DNA of 64,000 nucleotides from Porites lobata (taxonomy: Eukaryota > Cnidaria > Anthozoa > Scleractinia > Poritidae). The notes beneath the pieces are model-generated. The model had not been told where the DNA came from. It did no database searches and was given only the letters and a program-made list of their open reading frames with translations. Shown piece by piece: positions 13,138 to 22,610 of this stretch. A program made the translations under genes and the position numbers. The stretch is taken from contig CALNXK010000024.1 of assembly GCA_942486035.1 (NCBI GenBank), positions 190,001-254,000 of the forward strand, written 5' to 3'. Each line of letters begins with the position of its first letter. The stretch's first letter is position 1.

Positions 13138-14493
13138 GAGGGGGACATGGGGGTTTACGGTATTGCGGTATTGGGCTTTTTTTCATGCGGTATTTCGGTA
13201 ATTTTAATTTTAACGTGCGGTATTGCGGTATCGTCTAGCCTTGCGGTATGCGGTATTTCATCATTTTGGCTCACGGTATTCGGTGAAATATGATTGTTTA
13301 CGGTATTGCGGTACGGTTGTTTGCGCTTTCCTTTCGATACAATACGCAAAACAAAACACAGTAAGACATAAAGGTCAAGAAAAGTTAATATTTAGAAGTC
13401 TTTAGACATAATGGTAAATGATTACACCATTTGTGGGTCATTTTGTGACAGTTAATGGTCGATAATAATAGGTCAAGATACAATGAGATTGTTGTTGCAT
13501 CCAATGACAATGAGTTGTCTCAAGTTACCTTACCAGGCACGTGTGCCGGTAATTCGAGGTCTTACACGTTTTCTCACGATGGCTGAGGTCGCTTTGGTTC
13601 AAGACGGTCAAGACGGCGAACTCATCATTGACTGCGTTGCAATTTTTTACGAAGAAGGCAAAGGAGGGGAAAATTATCGCAAGAAAAATAAATTTCGATG
13701 CCGGGTTTCAAGTACAGAAAAACGGCTTGTAAAGTTAAAGGAGAGGATTTGGTAAGTTTGCTTCTTTAGTTCTTACAGGTGCGGCGTGTGAAATAGGTCA
13801 GATAGTCGAGATAGGTGACTCAAAACTCGCTCTAGACGTGCGTGGAAAGGGTTTTGGTTGGTTTGTTTTTTGTTTTTGTTTTCAAGCTTTCAAGAGTTAT
13901 TTCCATACGAGTTAATTAGCTGTTGGGTCGACCTATAAGACCCTATAACCAGAATTGTCTGTGAGCTAGGTACTCGCAGTTTGCCAGGAAGGTCAGGAAG
14001 CCGTTTAGTCCATTTGAAGTTTAGTCGTTTAGTTTAGTCCATTTTCTCACGGAAAAATAGGGAACTGTGAACAGTCTAAACCGGTTGTAGTAATAATGAC
14101 GCCATCATGCAAATGCCCTTTAGAAAACCGTTTTAAGGTAAGAGAATTGTTATTCACTATTAGGACTGTATTAGAGATCACGCCTCACTGTATGCTTTTC
14201 GTTTTGTATACTCCTACCAAAAGGTTGAACGAATGAAGTTTACTTTTCAGTGAAGATTTGCGAAAAATTTGCGAACTACCAAAATATTAAAAAAAAACAT
14301 GGACATCTTTGTGCATAAATGCCTGAGATAATTAAACGCGATAGATGGAAGCAACCATAAGTATGCGGAACCGATTGTAAATGTAATTAAAATATGCGGT
14401 ATCGGTATTTAGTCGATTTGCGACGCGGTATTTCGGTATTTGCCATTTTTTCGTACGGTATTGCGGTATTGGGTACCCCCCAATGTCCCCCTC
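13138..14493. mobile_element. Element beta: TIR element with 6-bp TSD and GCGGTATT iterons
   Basis: The ends are GAGGGGGACATGGGGG at left (13138-13153) and CCCCCAATGTCCCCCTC at right (to 14493). They are flanked by the direct repeat TTTATT at 13132-13137 and 14494-14499. Next to both ends lie clusters of GCGGTATT or CGGTATTG words, in the same orientation at both ends (13157-13315 and 14394-14470). The inside holds one open frame with a splice donor (13579-13750). No transposase motif is visible. It is inserted in MITE 1. The paired ends and target duplication are seen directly; the superfamily is unknown. Confidence 0.8.
13579..13750 (+). CDS. Possible first exon inside element beta
   Basis: An ATG at 13579 in good context (CACGATGG) opens MAEVALVQDGQDGELIIDC, a charged sequence ending KLKERIW at a GGTAAGT splice donor (GT at 13751). 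The frame stays open upstream to 13483 as well. I recognise no family. It may be exon 1 of the element's own gene whose later exons were deleted, or a captured host exon. No matching acceptor or downstream exon was found inside the element. Confidence 0.35.
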
Positions 14494-14609
14494 TTTATTC
14501 CAATTCACTGAAAATGTCTAATGTAGGCCGCAAATTTTCCTGGAGTTGATTTCTTGGGGACCGCAGTCAAGTTTATAAAGAGAAAGAAAATTTCGTCGCC
14601 GCTGGTTTA

Positions 14610-14772
14610 AGGTGATGTTACACGAAAGGATTCGCAACGACGATTTTTAGCGCAACACAGCGTTGCAACATTGTTGCGACATCGTTTCGAATAGTGACAA
14701 CACTGTTCCAACATTGAAACGCCGTGTTGCGCTAAAAATCGTCGTTGCAAATCGTCCCGTGTAACATCACCT
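14610..14772. mobile_element. MITE 2 copy 1, PIF/Harbinger-like (TTA target duplication)
   Basis: This is a foldback element whose two halves are near-perfect inverted repeats from AGGTGATGTTACACG inward, with GCGTTGCAACATTGTTGCG near the centre. It is flanked by TTA at 14607-14609 and 14773-14775. A 3-bp TWA duplication is typical of PIF/Harbinger elements. It is noncoding and inserted in MITE 1. Confidence 0.75.
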
Positions 14773-15296
14773 TTACGTCCTCCATAAAACGTAAAATCAG
14801 GCATTTTCACGTCCTTGTCGTGCAGTAACAAATGTGCACAAAAGCGTGATGTACGTGCAAACTTGTTGTTTTGTTCAATAAACCCTATTGTTGTTTTTAC
14901 GTTCTCGTTGCCGTCGCGTCGTCGTTGCTAAAGGCGATGTTACAAGAGACAATTCGCAACAACGATTTTTAGCGCATCACTCCGTTGCAACATTGTTGCG
15001 ACATTGGGTGCGTTTTTTGGGAAAAATCCAAATCCGTCAGTTTCTGAATCCAAAAACGGATTTTGCGTTTTTTTGGACAAATCCAAAAACGGATCATGAA
15101 TCCATAAAATCAACACTCCGGGTGGATTCTTCGGATCAAATTCAAATCCGGATTTTTGAAATTCACAATCTGAACGTTTCTTGGGGAAAGGATTTGAAAA
15201 AAGTATTTTTGACAAGCGGTTTTCTGAACAAAAATGGTACACAACAGGTACCGTACATGTATGACATTCTAACCGAACCTATATTGCTGGCCATTA

Positions 15297-15490
15297 GCCT
15301 GCAGTGCAGGCGTTTTCTTTGAGCGCGCAATTTGCTCGCGAAAGCACCATGTTGAAACTTCCCTACCGTAAGGGTTACTATTTCTACTCTCCCCAATCTT
15401 CCACTGTCATAAAATCAAAGATGGCGGCTACAACAACGTTACGAACACGAACAAGGTTTCGCCCACCCAAAATACGCCTGCACTGCAGGC
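15297..15490. mobile_element. Short TIR element with TA target duplication
   Basis: The inverted ends are GCCTGCAGTGCAGGCGT (17 bp, near-perfect). It is flanked by TA at 15295-15296 and 15491-15492, as in Tc1/mariner-type insertions. It is 194 bp, noncoding, and inserted in element Y. Confidence 0.7.
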
Positions 15491-15606
15491 TATGAGCCAT
15501 TTCAGTTACATATCATTCCATGTTTGTTATCTATTTACATTGGTAGACTGTTTTGAAATCCTTACTTGTCATGTTATTTTTGCACCTATGTAGTGTCTGC
15601 TTACGC

Positions 15607-15760
15607 TAGCCTGCATTGCAAGCGTTTTGGTTTCGGAGAAAAGAAAGACCGAGGAACAGCCGCGTGAGAAATGACATTACAGCGAAAAAATGACAGAAGG
15701 TCATTTTTCGCGGGGTTCCTCGTCCCTTCTTCTTTGCTCCTAAACCGCACTGAAACGCTA
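15607..15760. mobile_element. Short hAT-like MITE with 8-bp target duplication
   Basis: GCTTACGC flanks the element on both sides (15599-15606 and 15761-15768). The ends start with TAGC on each strand. An 8-bp duplication fits a hAT-like origin. It is 154 bp, noncoding, and inserted in element Y. Confidence 0.65.
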
Positions 15761-15891
15761 GCTTACGCCGGTTTATTTTCCAAATGAAAACGAAAAAAAC
15801 AGTTCATCGGCTTCAGTTTTAAATTCTTATATTTTTACTATCCTTAGGAGTGTATTCTATTCGAGAAACGTTTGTGTTTCAAACCGAAATA

Positions 15892-16523
15892 GAGCGGATT
15901 CATGTTGAGCGTTTAATGACGTCAGTTATCAGGTTCGTTATGGTGGTTGATTGGTTGCGTTGTGAGGCAAATTATCAGACGTTGCTAGGCGGGGGATGAT
16001 AGCGTTTTGTCGAAGAAAAGGCGCTATACAGAATGTAAATTAAACATGCTGACCGTAAGCAAGACGGTCGCTCTTATATCCTAGGAAAACCTTTTATCCT
16101 GTGACCTAAGACATATCATCATCGATAAAATCATTGAAGGAAGAGGTGATCCACTAACAATGATATTTCCAGGTCGATTTGTGGGTATTGCAAATGAGCT
16201 GAACGTTTCATTAGCGACAGTTTCGAAAATTTACCACGTCGGAGATGGGGCACCTCGTTCACAATGCGTTCTACGAACTTGCTGTATTCCAGGGTTATAA
16301 GCTCTTCTTCGACAATATATACTGGAGTTATTCTTTTGTAGAATAGTAGGAATATTCTATCTTGATTTCAATCGCCATGACACACAGATCGATGCCTTTT
16401 CTCAGACAGAACGATATCATCCCCGCCTAGCAACGTCTGACAATTTGCCTCGCAACGCAACCAATCAACCGTGATAACGAACGCGATATTTGACGTCATT
16501 AAACGCTCAACCTGAATCCGCTG
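15892..16523. mobile_element. Element Z: long-TIR Tc1/mariner-like derivative
   Basis: The inverted ends are about 105 bp, beginning AGCGGATTCATGTTGAGCG at left, with TA on each side (15890-15891 and 16524-16525). The middle encodes the HTH fragment listed at 16108-16278. The transposase catalytic part is missing, so the element is non-autonomous. It is inserted in element Y. Confidence 0.75.
16108..16278 (+). pseudogene. Transposase N-terminal helix-turn-helix fragment in element Z
   Basis: One frame reads DLRHIIIDKIIEGRGDPLTM, then FPGRFVGIANELNVSLATVS. This resembles the paired-like helix-turn-helix at the N-terminus of Tc1/mariner-type transposases (a scanning helix followed by 'SLATVSKIY'). 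The frame is lost soon after and there is no DDE region within the element. Function is probably gone. Confidence 0.55.
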
Positions 16524-18351
16524 TATATACATTTCGTATATTCATACGTAGCTTATGTTGCTTTTATTTTTCTTCTTGTCTTCGCCGAAAAGATCAGTGT
16601 GTTGTTTTCTTCCCACGAGGAGCAAGCAGACATGCCGTTGTCATGATAAATGATCCTTTTTTTGGATTTTCCGTTTTTTTTTGGTAGTGAAGAATCCATA
16701 TGATCTGAGATCACAAATCCATTTTTGGATTCTCCCAAAATAACGCACCCGTAAATTGTTTCGAATAGTTACAGCATTGTTCCAACATTGCAACGATGTG
16801 TTGCGCTAAAAGTCGTCGTTGCGAATCGTCTCGTGTAACATCACCTTAAAACTCTCTGTTATCAAAGTTAGCTAAGACGCCTGATAGCGCTAGATAATTT
16901 ATATTGAAAAATTATTTATCGACTTCTGTTGCTAGTTTTTAAATGTATATTAAAAATGTACAATGACTGATATGTTGAAGTGAATCGTTTCGGTTAACTT
17001 GACGGTTTTACGTATTGATTAAAAAAACGAGCTGGAGTGTATTATAAGGTTTCAAAAATTGGAGGCGAAGCCGAGTATGTAATTTCTAATGTAAATGGTT
17101 AACTTTAATTGAATCTAGAAATAGTCTATTGTTTATCCACAAAAACGAACATGATGTAGAGTTTAGATTAAGTAGCTTTCGTTTGGCGTCAAAAGTAAAT
17201 GAACCCATATCAGTTTCTTTTTACTGCACCAAAATATATCCCATTGCCTTAATATGCTTATCGCCATTATCTGGAGACCACGTAGCCTCGTTTCCACATG
17301 AGTTGGTTTTATCAGGCCATCCTCCAGTACCAAACCCAATTCTAGAGTTACAGGAATTGCAATCTTTTTCATTATTACCAATGATACCGATTCTCGCTTT
17401 AGAATAATCGCGAGAATTACCACCAACAGCATTGAACCCTTCGTTGCTACAGTTGTACTGCAAGGAGGCATTAGAACCAATCAGTGACTTCCACGTGTCA
17501 CGACCCAGCGAGGTGTTGCGGTATTGCCCATCAGCGATCAGAGAGTACAAGGAGTTCGTCTGCTTGTTGATGACAATAAACTTGACCCGCTGCTGACCGA
17601 TCTTCATACCGAGGCAGATCTTGGAGAAGTATGTTGTCTAGTAGGAGGGAAGTTTTGTCTCCTGTGAGTCAAACTCAGTTTTCCCTCCGTTAAGGTTAAA
17701 GGTTTCTTTGTTGCTCCATAGAGTGGAACTGTAGTTAAACGTTTGCTGCGAGAGAAACAAGTACTTGGCCGTCAAATTAATTAAACGATAAATTACTAAT
17801 GTGTACAGCGCAGAATGACAACGCTTGGCCTGTTTTATTTTGTGGTTTGAGCCACTGCATGGGTACCTGCGGACCTCGATTTTGTCGCACGTTTTTCATC
17901 AAATCGTCGTTTTTTGAGGCGAACACAAAATTGTCGCATACTGAACATTTTTTTGCGTGGTAGCACTACTAGCAAGCTCAGCCCAACAGTACAGCAACGA
18001 CAGAAATGAGAAAATACGTAAAAAACAAACACTCTGAACGCAATGATGGCAAGATTATTTGCCATCATTGCATGACAAACGTAAAACTTGATTGAAATGT
18101 CAATGGTGATCTTCGCGTATATTTCGTGGGAAACACCCATACAGAGGCTCTAATGTCCCTACTATCTAAGAGCCTGACACAGGCTACTCCGTACCTTGTT
18201 GCCGTCCATCTTTATGACCGGTGTCCATCCTCCATCTGCACATCCGAAATCTCCCATGTGAAAGAGAACGGATGTTGGCTTTGAGTCAAAGATAACTGTA
18301 ATCATCCGAGTTTTGTTAGACGAACAAGACACTTTTTGGTTAACTATTACA

Positions 18352-18715
18352 GCCGCCTGGTTAGCTCAGTTAAGAGCGCCGGCCTGCTGAGCGGGAGGAC
18401 AACACTCAGGGTATTTAAAGTAACTGAAAAGAAATTGCTGTGACATCTTCCAAACAGTTAGACGTTCTAGTCTTCACGGATCGGATAAGGACGAAAAACC
18501 GTAGTTCCCGTCTCACAGCACCTTCACTTATCTGGTTCTTGTGGGACGCAAAAGAACCCACACCGCTCTTCCAAAAGAGTAGGGAAATTATACCCCGGTG
18601 GTGTGGCCAACCTTTGCTGTGCTGGGTGGATTATCTATAAAGAGAGATCTTTTTAAACTTAGAGATAATCTCATGATCCGCCTTCAGGTGTAGTCTCATT
18701 ATGGCTACCTGTAAA
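18352..18715 (+). repeat. tRNA-derived SINE with incomplete tRNA head
   Basis: The head reads GCCGCCTGGTTAGCTCAGTT, a tRNA-like 5' half with an A-box, then CCTGCTGAGCGGGAGG. The body contains GGATAAGGACGAAAAACCGT and TCTGGTTCTTGTGGGACG, and matches a SINE I recall from several cnidarians. The B-box region (GGTTCGA-type) expected right after the GGGAGG is absent, so this copy probably lacks a complete internal promoter. It is not a functional tRNA gene. The 3' end is approximate. Confidence 0.65.
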
Positions 18716-18767
18716 ACGGTGTAAGTATATGAAACCTTACAAATAATTACATACAAATACCTCGGAA

Positions 18768-18965
18768 TTATGACACGTAAATATAACTGTTAATTTCAAA
18801 AGGTTGAGTTTGATCGTCCGGGTGAACGTAGTCCTGAATAGGACAGTTGTTGTTGACAGTGACTGACGTTTCGACAACCTGTGCGGTAGTCATCTTCAGA
18901 GTCAAAGTGAGTAGTAGCACGTCGGTTGATGGTATTATGCTCTGGTTATTGATCTGATTGGTCAA
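18768..18965 (-). repeat. Interspersed repeat fragment with CGTTTCGACAACCTGTG (copy 1)
   Basis: Reading on the minus strand gives TTAQVVETSVTVNNN-like codons followed by a DYVHPDDQTQP-like stretch. The same motif recurs at about 24060-24165 and 58930-59040 with frameshifts. It looks like the 3' part of a retroelement I cannot name securely. Confidence 0.4.
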
Positions 18966-19148
18966 TTATGTCGCGATGTTATTGGTCATCTGTCAGTTAC
19001 GCCGTGACATCACGGTATTTAATAAAGTAAGGGGTTGGACCTTAAGGCAAAGCCTCCCCGTCAGGTAAAATTTTGTTGAGCACCCCCACCCCCATGGGGT
19101 TAGACGTTATCCATGGGGCCAGGCTTTTGTTGTTGTTCAGGAGCTTAA

Positions 19149-20269
19149 GGTGACTCGACCCAGTTTTTTTGGGGGGGTACCATCCTACTTTGAAGCTCTC
19201 TGGTGTCCCCACCTTTACTTGTATCGTAAGTCTAACACATAGAATGGATAACATATAGATCAATCTACAATATAACATAAAATTTTTGGCGATCGGAGTA
19301 AATGTCACGTGGTTATAATGCCACGCCCCTTTGAGGTCTGAGTCGAAAATCTGCTGTTACCGGCATTTTTTCGTGAAAATCTCTCTGCTACACATAGTGC
19401 GCATTAGTGCCTTGCGCTGAACAGAGTTTCACCAAAATCGCAAAGACCCAATTCGAGAAATTCAGCGGTTTCCAAATTTAGGTCATAATTTATGCGAAAA
19501 TGGTAAGCAAACTTTACACGGATTATATCTTATAAACTATGAGACTCACCTCTTTATTTTGGGCATCCTTATAACAGATGGGTCCTTGCAAGTCATCAAA
19601 ACGCTTTAGGGCCTTGTAAATGCGCGCGATTTCGAGCAAAGCAAACATATAGAAATTATAGTTTGCGCTATTTGTTGACGTTTGTCAGCGTTTAAGAGTC
19701 CTTCTCACGAAAAAAGCATTTTCTTAAAAATTCGTAGTTTTTTTTCCTTCAAATTTTTTCAGGGCCACAATTGATTAACTAACTACCCGGACTCTGAATT
19801 TCATGGTCATTAAAAAACTGTGACATTATCTTCTATAAGCCCAAACTTGAGTAAACACTGAAGATTTTTAGCGTTCTGGCTGAGTTTGTGCTGTGGGAGT
19901 TGTCTATTGTTTCTAGTCTGTCATTATACAGCATTCTTGTTCAGCACGCGTGCAATGACCACGCTTGGCTGACTTCCGAATGCTCACCGAGATATAATAA
20001 TTTTGGTACAGTGAGACAGGCCATCGCGTGATACATAGAGGTTTAACTCACAATTTTTAATCAATTGTCGTGCTTCTTGTGCCTTTGCAAAAAAATCAAG
20101 AAGTGCTACACATTAAATCTACTTACTATTAAAAAAATATCATTTTTTCATAGGTTTAATGCAAGCCAATAATTAAACCAACTCGTGACGGGAGTATCTC
20201 TAAAGGTGGGGATACCAGAGAGCTTCAAAGTAGGATGGTACCCCCCCAAAAAAACTGGGTCGAGTCACC
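19149..20269. mobile_element. TIR element with TTAA target duplication
   Basis: The ends are inverted repeats of about 70 bp that start GGTGACTCGACCCAG and contain a G-run and CATCCTACTTTGAAGC. TTAA flanks both sides (19145-19148 and 20270-20273). TTAA duplications are known for piggyBac and Kolobok elements. The 1121 bp between show no transposase, so it is non-autonomous. Confidence 0.8.
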
Positions 20270-20273
20270 TTAA

Positions 20274-20475
20274 GCAAAGACGTTTTTGAGCGACGCTAGT
20301 CAACCGGAAGGCTACTTTTGCATTCTTTGGCAGTGGCTTTTCCCACATTCTTGAGAAAATCGTCGTTATAAGACTAAAAAGGAACTTAGCAATATAAATT
20401 TGTTAGCGTCAAGGCATATCGAAAGGGAAAAGGCCTTACTTCCGGTTGACGTGCGTCGCTCAAAAACGTCTTTGC
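20274..20475. mobile_element. MITE with long inverted ends next to the TTAA element
   Basis: The ends read GCAAAGACGTTTTTGAGCG inward on both strands, followed by related TCAACCGGAAG sequence. It directly abuts the TTAA copy right of the neighbouring element. Length is about 202 bp and it is noncoding. The target duplication is unclear (CTTAAG against CCTAAG). Confidence 0.65.
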
Positions 20476-21088
20476 CTAAGTGTCTTATATTGAAGATCGA
20501 GGTTTCAATAGTTTTGCAGATAATATGATAAAACTATCAGTAAACAAAACAAAACGTATTGCTTTCTTAGCTGCGAACCGCGCTTTTGTTCATTAGATTT
20601 TGAGCTGAATATTTGATCTCGGGCCCGTAAAGTTATCGGGAAGGGAAACCTACAGGAAAACGTTTGTCGCAACTGTTTGGACCTCGGATGGCGCTGGCTT
20701 ATATTGAGGGCGGCGTTCTCTCGAGTATATACGGTTTGGATAGCATTGGCCGGTTTTAGTACATTTGTGGTCCATTTGTATTACATTTGAGTGCATTATT
20801 ACATTTGGTCAATTGTTATTATATTTGTGCCTTCAACAAAGCTAGAGGAAAAGGTTTATCGTAACTGTTTAGACCTCAGATGGTTTATTACTACTGACGG
20901 CTACGTGCACAATATGAGTTCAAATGACTCAGGATGAACTAGTAATGATTGTTGTTGATGTCACCTGCAAATACAGCCACCTATCCTGCACCTAGCAGAT
21001 TAATAAGCAAGCGTAAAGGATTTCTCAAGCATTTAAGATTGCAGGTAAGGTTGTGGTAGACATTGAATGTTTCAAGTTTAGAAACATT

Positions 21089-22107
21089 TAGCGTGGATTC
21101 ATTTGCAACATACGCGTATAGCTGTCGCATTTGCCCACTGGAGTTTTTAATTGTTTTTCAACCTAAAACCCCAGGCGATAACAATCAATGAAAATCAATC
21201 ATTGATTTCAATCAATATTATCGATAAAAGTCTGTAAAATCTTTGATTAATATTGATTGGATTAGCCAATCAAGAAAGATCTATAATCACTCACCGATGT
21301 GTCTATATAGTTATTGATTTTCATTGATTGCTATTGATAATCAATATTTGCTGTGCAACAGTAAAGACCCGGTTAGGCATTTGCTTAAACGTGGTCGCAA
21401 ACACAACAATGCTGCTGTGTCTTTCAAGGGGTATCACCACTGTCCTTTCAAAGCAAAGGAAGGGGAAATGTTTTCCGTTTCCAAGAAGAGTTGAGAACAC
21501 GGTAACGCAGTCAAAGTTTTTAGTGAAAAAGGCCAGCTTGGCCATCTCCAAGCGGAGCTTGTCAGCCCACTTTAGGGTGACTTTTTAAAAGATTTTTCTG
21601 ATATATTCAGCTAAGAAAATTTCGACAAAATTAAAGGCAGACTCGAAGACCATTGAATAACATCATGCTCAGTTATACATTAAGGAGCGCAACACATGCA
21701 TCTATTTAAAGTACATTTCATTTCGGCCTGTTATCAATACAGGAAGGTAATAAATTGTTGTTTGAACTGTTGTTTCTGTTGTACTTTTTTAATTTCTTAA
21801 TTTATCGTAGATCAGACATGAGTGATTAAACCTTAATTGGGTTTATTTTCTAAGCCATGTGATGTGTTTAAAACAAGAAGAAAGCACATTTTAGTTTTCA
21901 ATGAAAATCAATGAAAATCGAAAATCACTGAAGACTGCGGCTTTGATTTTTATTGATTTTCAATATCAATCAATTGATTGCAATTGATTTTTATTGACTA
22001 TTATTGATGTTATTGATTTTTGATTTTGATTGAATGGTATCGTCTGGAAAAACCCCAGTGGACAAATGCGACAGCTATACGCGTATGTTGCAAATGAATC
22101 CACCCTA
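21089..22107. mobile_element. TIR element rich in ATTGATT words, inserted in the copy B PAN exon
   Basis: The ends are inverted repeats of about 55 bp containing GGATTCATTTGCAACATACG and GCTGTCGCATTTG. Inside each end lie many ATTGATT or ATTGATTTTCA words (21175-21350 and 21900-22030). On either side are pieces of the PAN exon of copy B that align to 8851-9125 of gene A. A small open stretch around 21330-21580 has no recognised domain. No clear target duplication was found. Confidence 0.7.
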
Positions 22108-22610
22108 ATGTAGATAATGATAATCTTCGTGCGTGAAAACATCTTAGATTTAGCGAACTTGAATGAAAAAATAGTGCAACAGAAGAATTAAAAAAAAAAA
22201 AAAAAAGACCATTCATCCATTCTAGGTGGCGGAGAAATAGGAGGATGGAAACCTGAATCACAACCGCCTCCTTCCCAAGTAATCGCTCCAGAAATTTATC
22301 ACCAAAGAAGATATTTTGTGAATCAAATTTGGGAAATGCTTTTCTCAGTCTTAAAATGTTAAGTTTTGTTCACCCAGACGTTAGCGCCCTTTTGGAATCA
22401 TCCACCTGCTTGCCTTAAGGTTTGTTTGCAGTACTACATAGTACACAGAATACAAGGCAGTGAGAAATTCCGCTTGCTGTGTCACAAGGTTGCTGTGCCA
22501 AGGATAAAAATGCATGGTTGAATAAGGGAGACACTTTTACTGAGTAGCGGGGGAAGATAATTAGACAAAATTAACCAGGTGTAAAAGCTTCCTCAGTTAC
22601 TCTGTCATTA

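Larger units (their letters stand above)
15006..16750. mobile_element. Element Y: TIR element carrying three smaller insertions
   Basis: The ends are GGGTGCGTTTTTTGGG at left and, inverted, GGGTGCGTTATTTTGGG at right. Subterminal words of the ATCCAAAAACGGAT type recur near both ends. Flanks suggest a decayed duplication of about 8 bp (CGACATTG against CGTAAATTG), so a hAT-like origin is possible but weak. It contains the small elements at 15297-15490, 15607-15760 and 15892-16523. No coding sequence of its own is recognised. Confidence 0.6.
14932..16846. mobile_element. MITE 2 copy 2, split by element Y
   Basis: The left half (14932-15005) and right half (16751-16846) match copy 1 at 14610-14772. 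Flanking TAA lies at 14929-14931 and 16847-16849, again a TWA target duplication. Between the halves sits element Y (15006-16750). Confidence 0.75.
13043..16857. mobile_element. MITE 1, split by later insertions
   Basis: The left inner end near 13060-13088 (CCGACGACGGCGACGGCAGC) is inverted relative to the right inner end at 14896-14930. The body reads through 13088-13137, 14494-14609 and 14773-14931 once the inserted elements are removed. Element beta, Harbinger-like MITE 2 copy 1 and MITE 2 copy 2 are all inserted in it. The outermost boundaries are approximate. I remember this GC-rich-ended repeat as common in coral genomes. Confidence 0.6.
12330..17110. repeat. Flank block of copy B, also present without insertions at 50870-51600
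   Basis: 12330-13010 matches 50870-51400 and 16857-17110 matches about 51410-51600. The intervening 13011-16856 is absent from the second block. The second block therefore serves as an empty-site reference for the nest of transposons described separately. Confidence 0.6.
17221..22132 (-). pseudogene. Copy B: USOMP5-like pseudogene
   Basis: Remnants of the family are in order on the minus strand: a PAN exon scrap (about 20955-21088 continued at 22108-22132), exon 5 (about 18197-18325, with CGDGGW-equivalent reading) and exon 6 (17221-17745, ending TAA). Exon 6 has TAG at 17638-17640 in place of the tryptophan codon of SYWNT. The exon 5 acceptor is lost: gene E has TCTAG followed by GACAAACAAAAC, while B has TCTAACAAAAC. 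No EGF or linker exon was found. A transposon (21089-22107) splits the PAN exon, and a SINE and other repeats fill the rest. Confidence 0.8.

Noticed and set aside
13105..13405. Overlapping small open frames in the left end of element beta
   Set aside because: They read through the GCGGTATT iterons and the inverted end, so their repetitive residues reflect the iterons, not a protein.
18352..18425. Functional tRNA gene
   Set aside because: Only the 5' half is tRNA-like, the B-box and acceptor stem are missing, and SINE body sequence follows.
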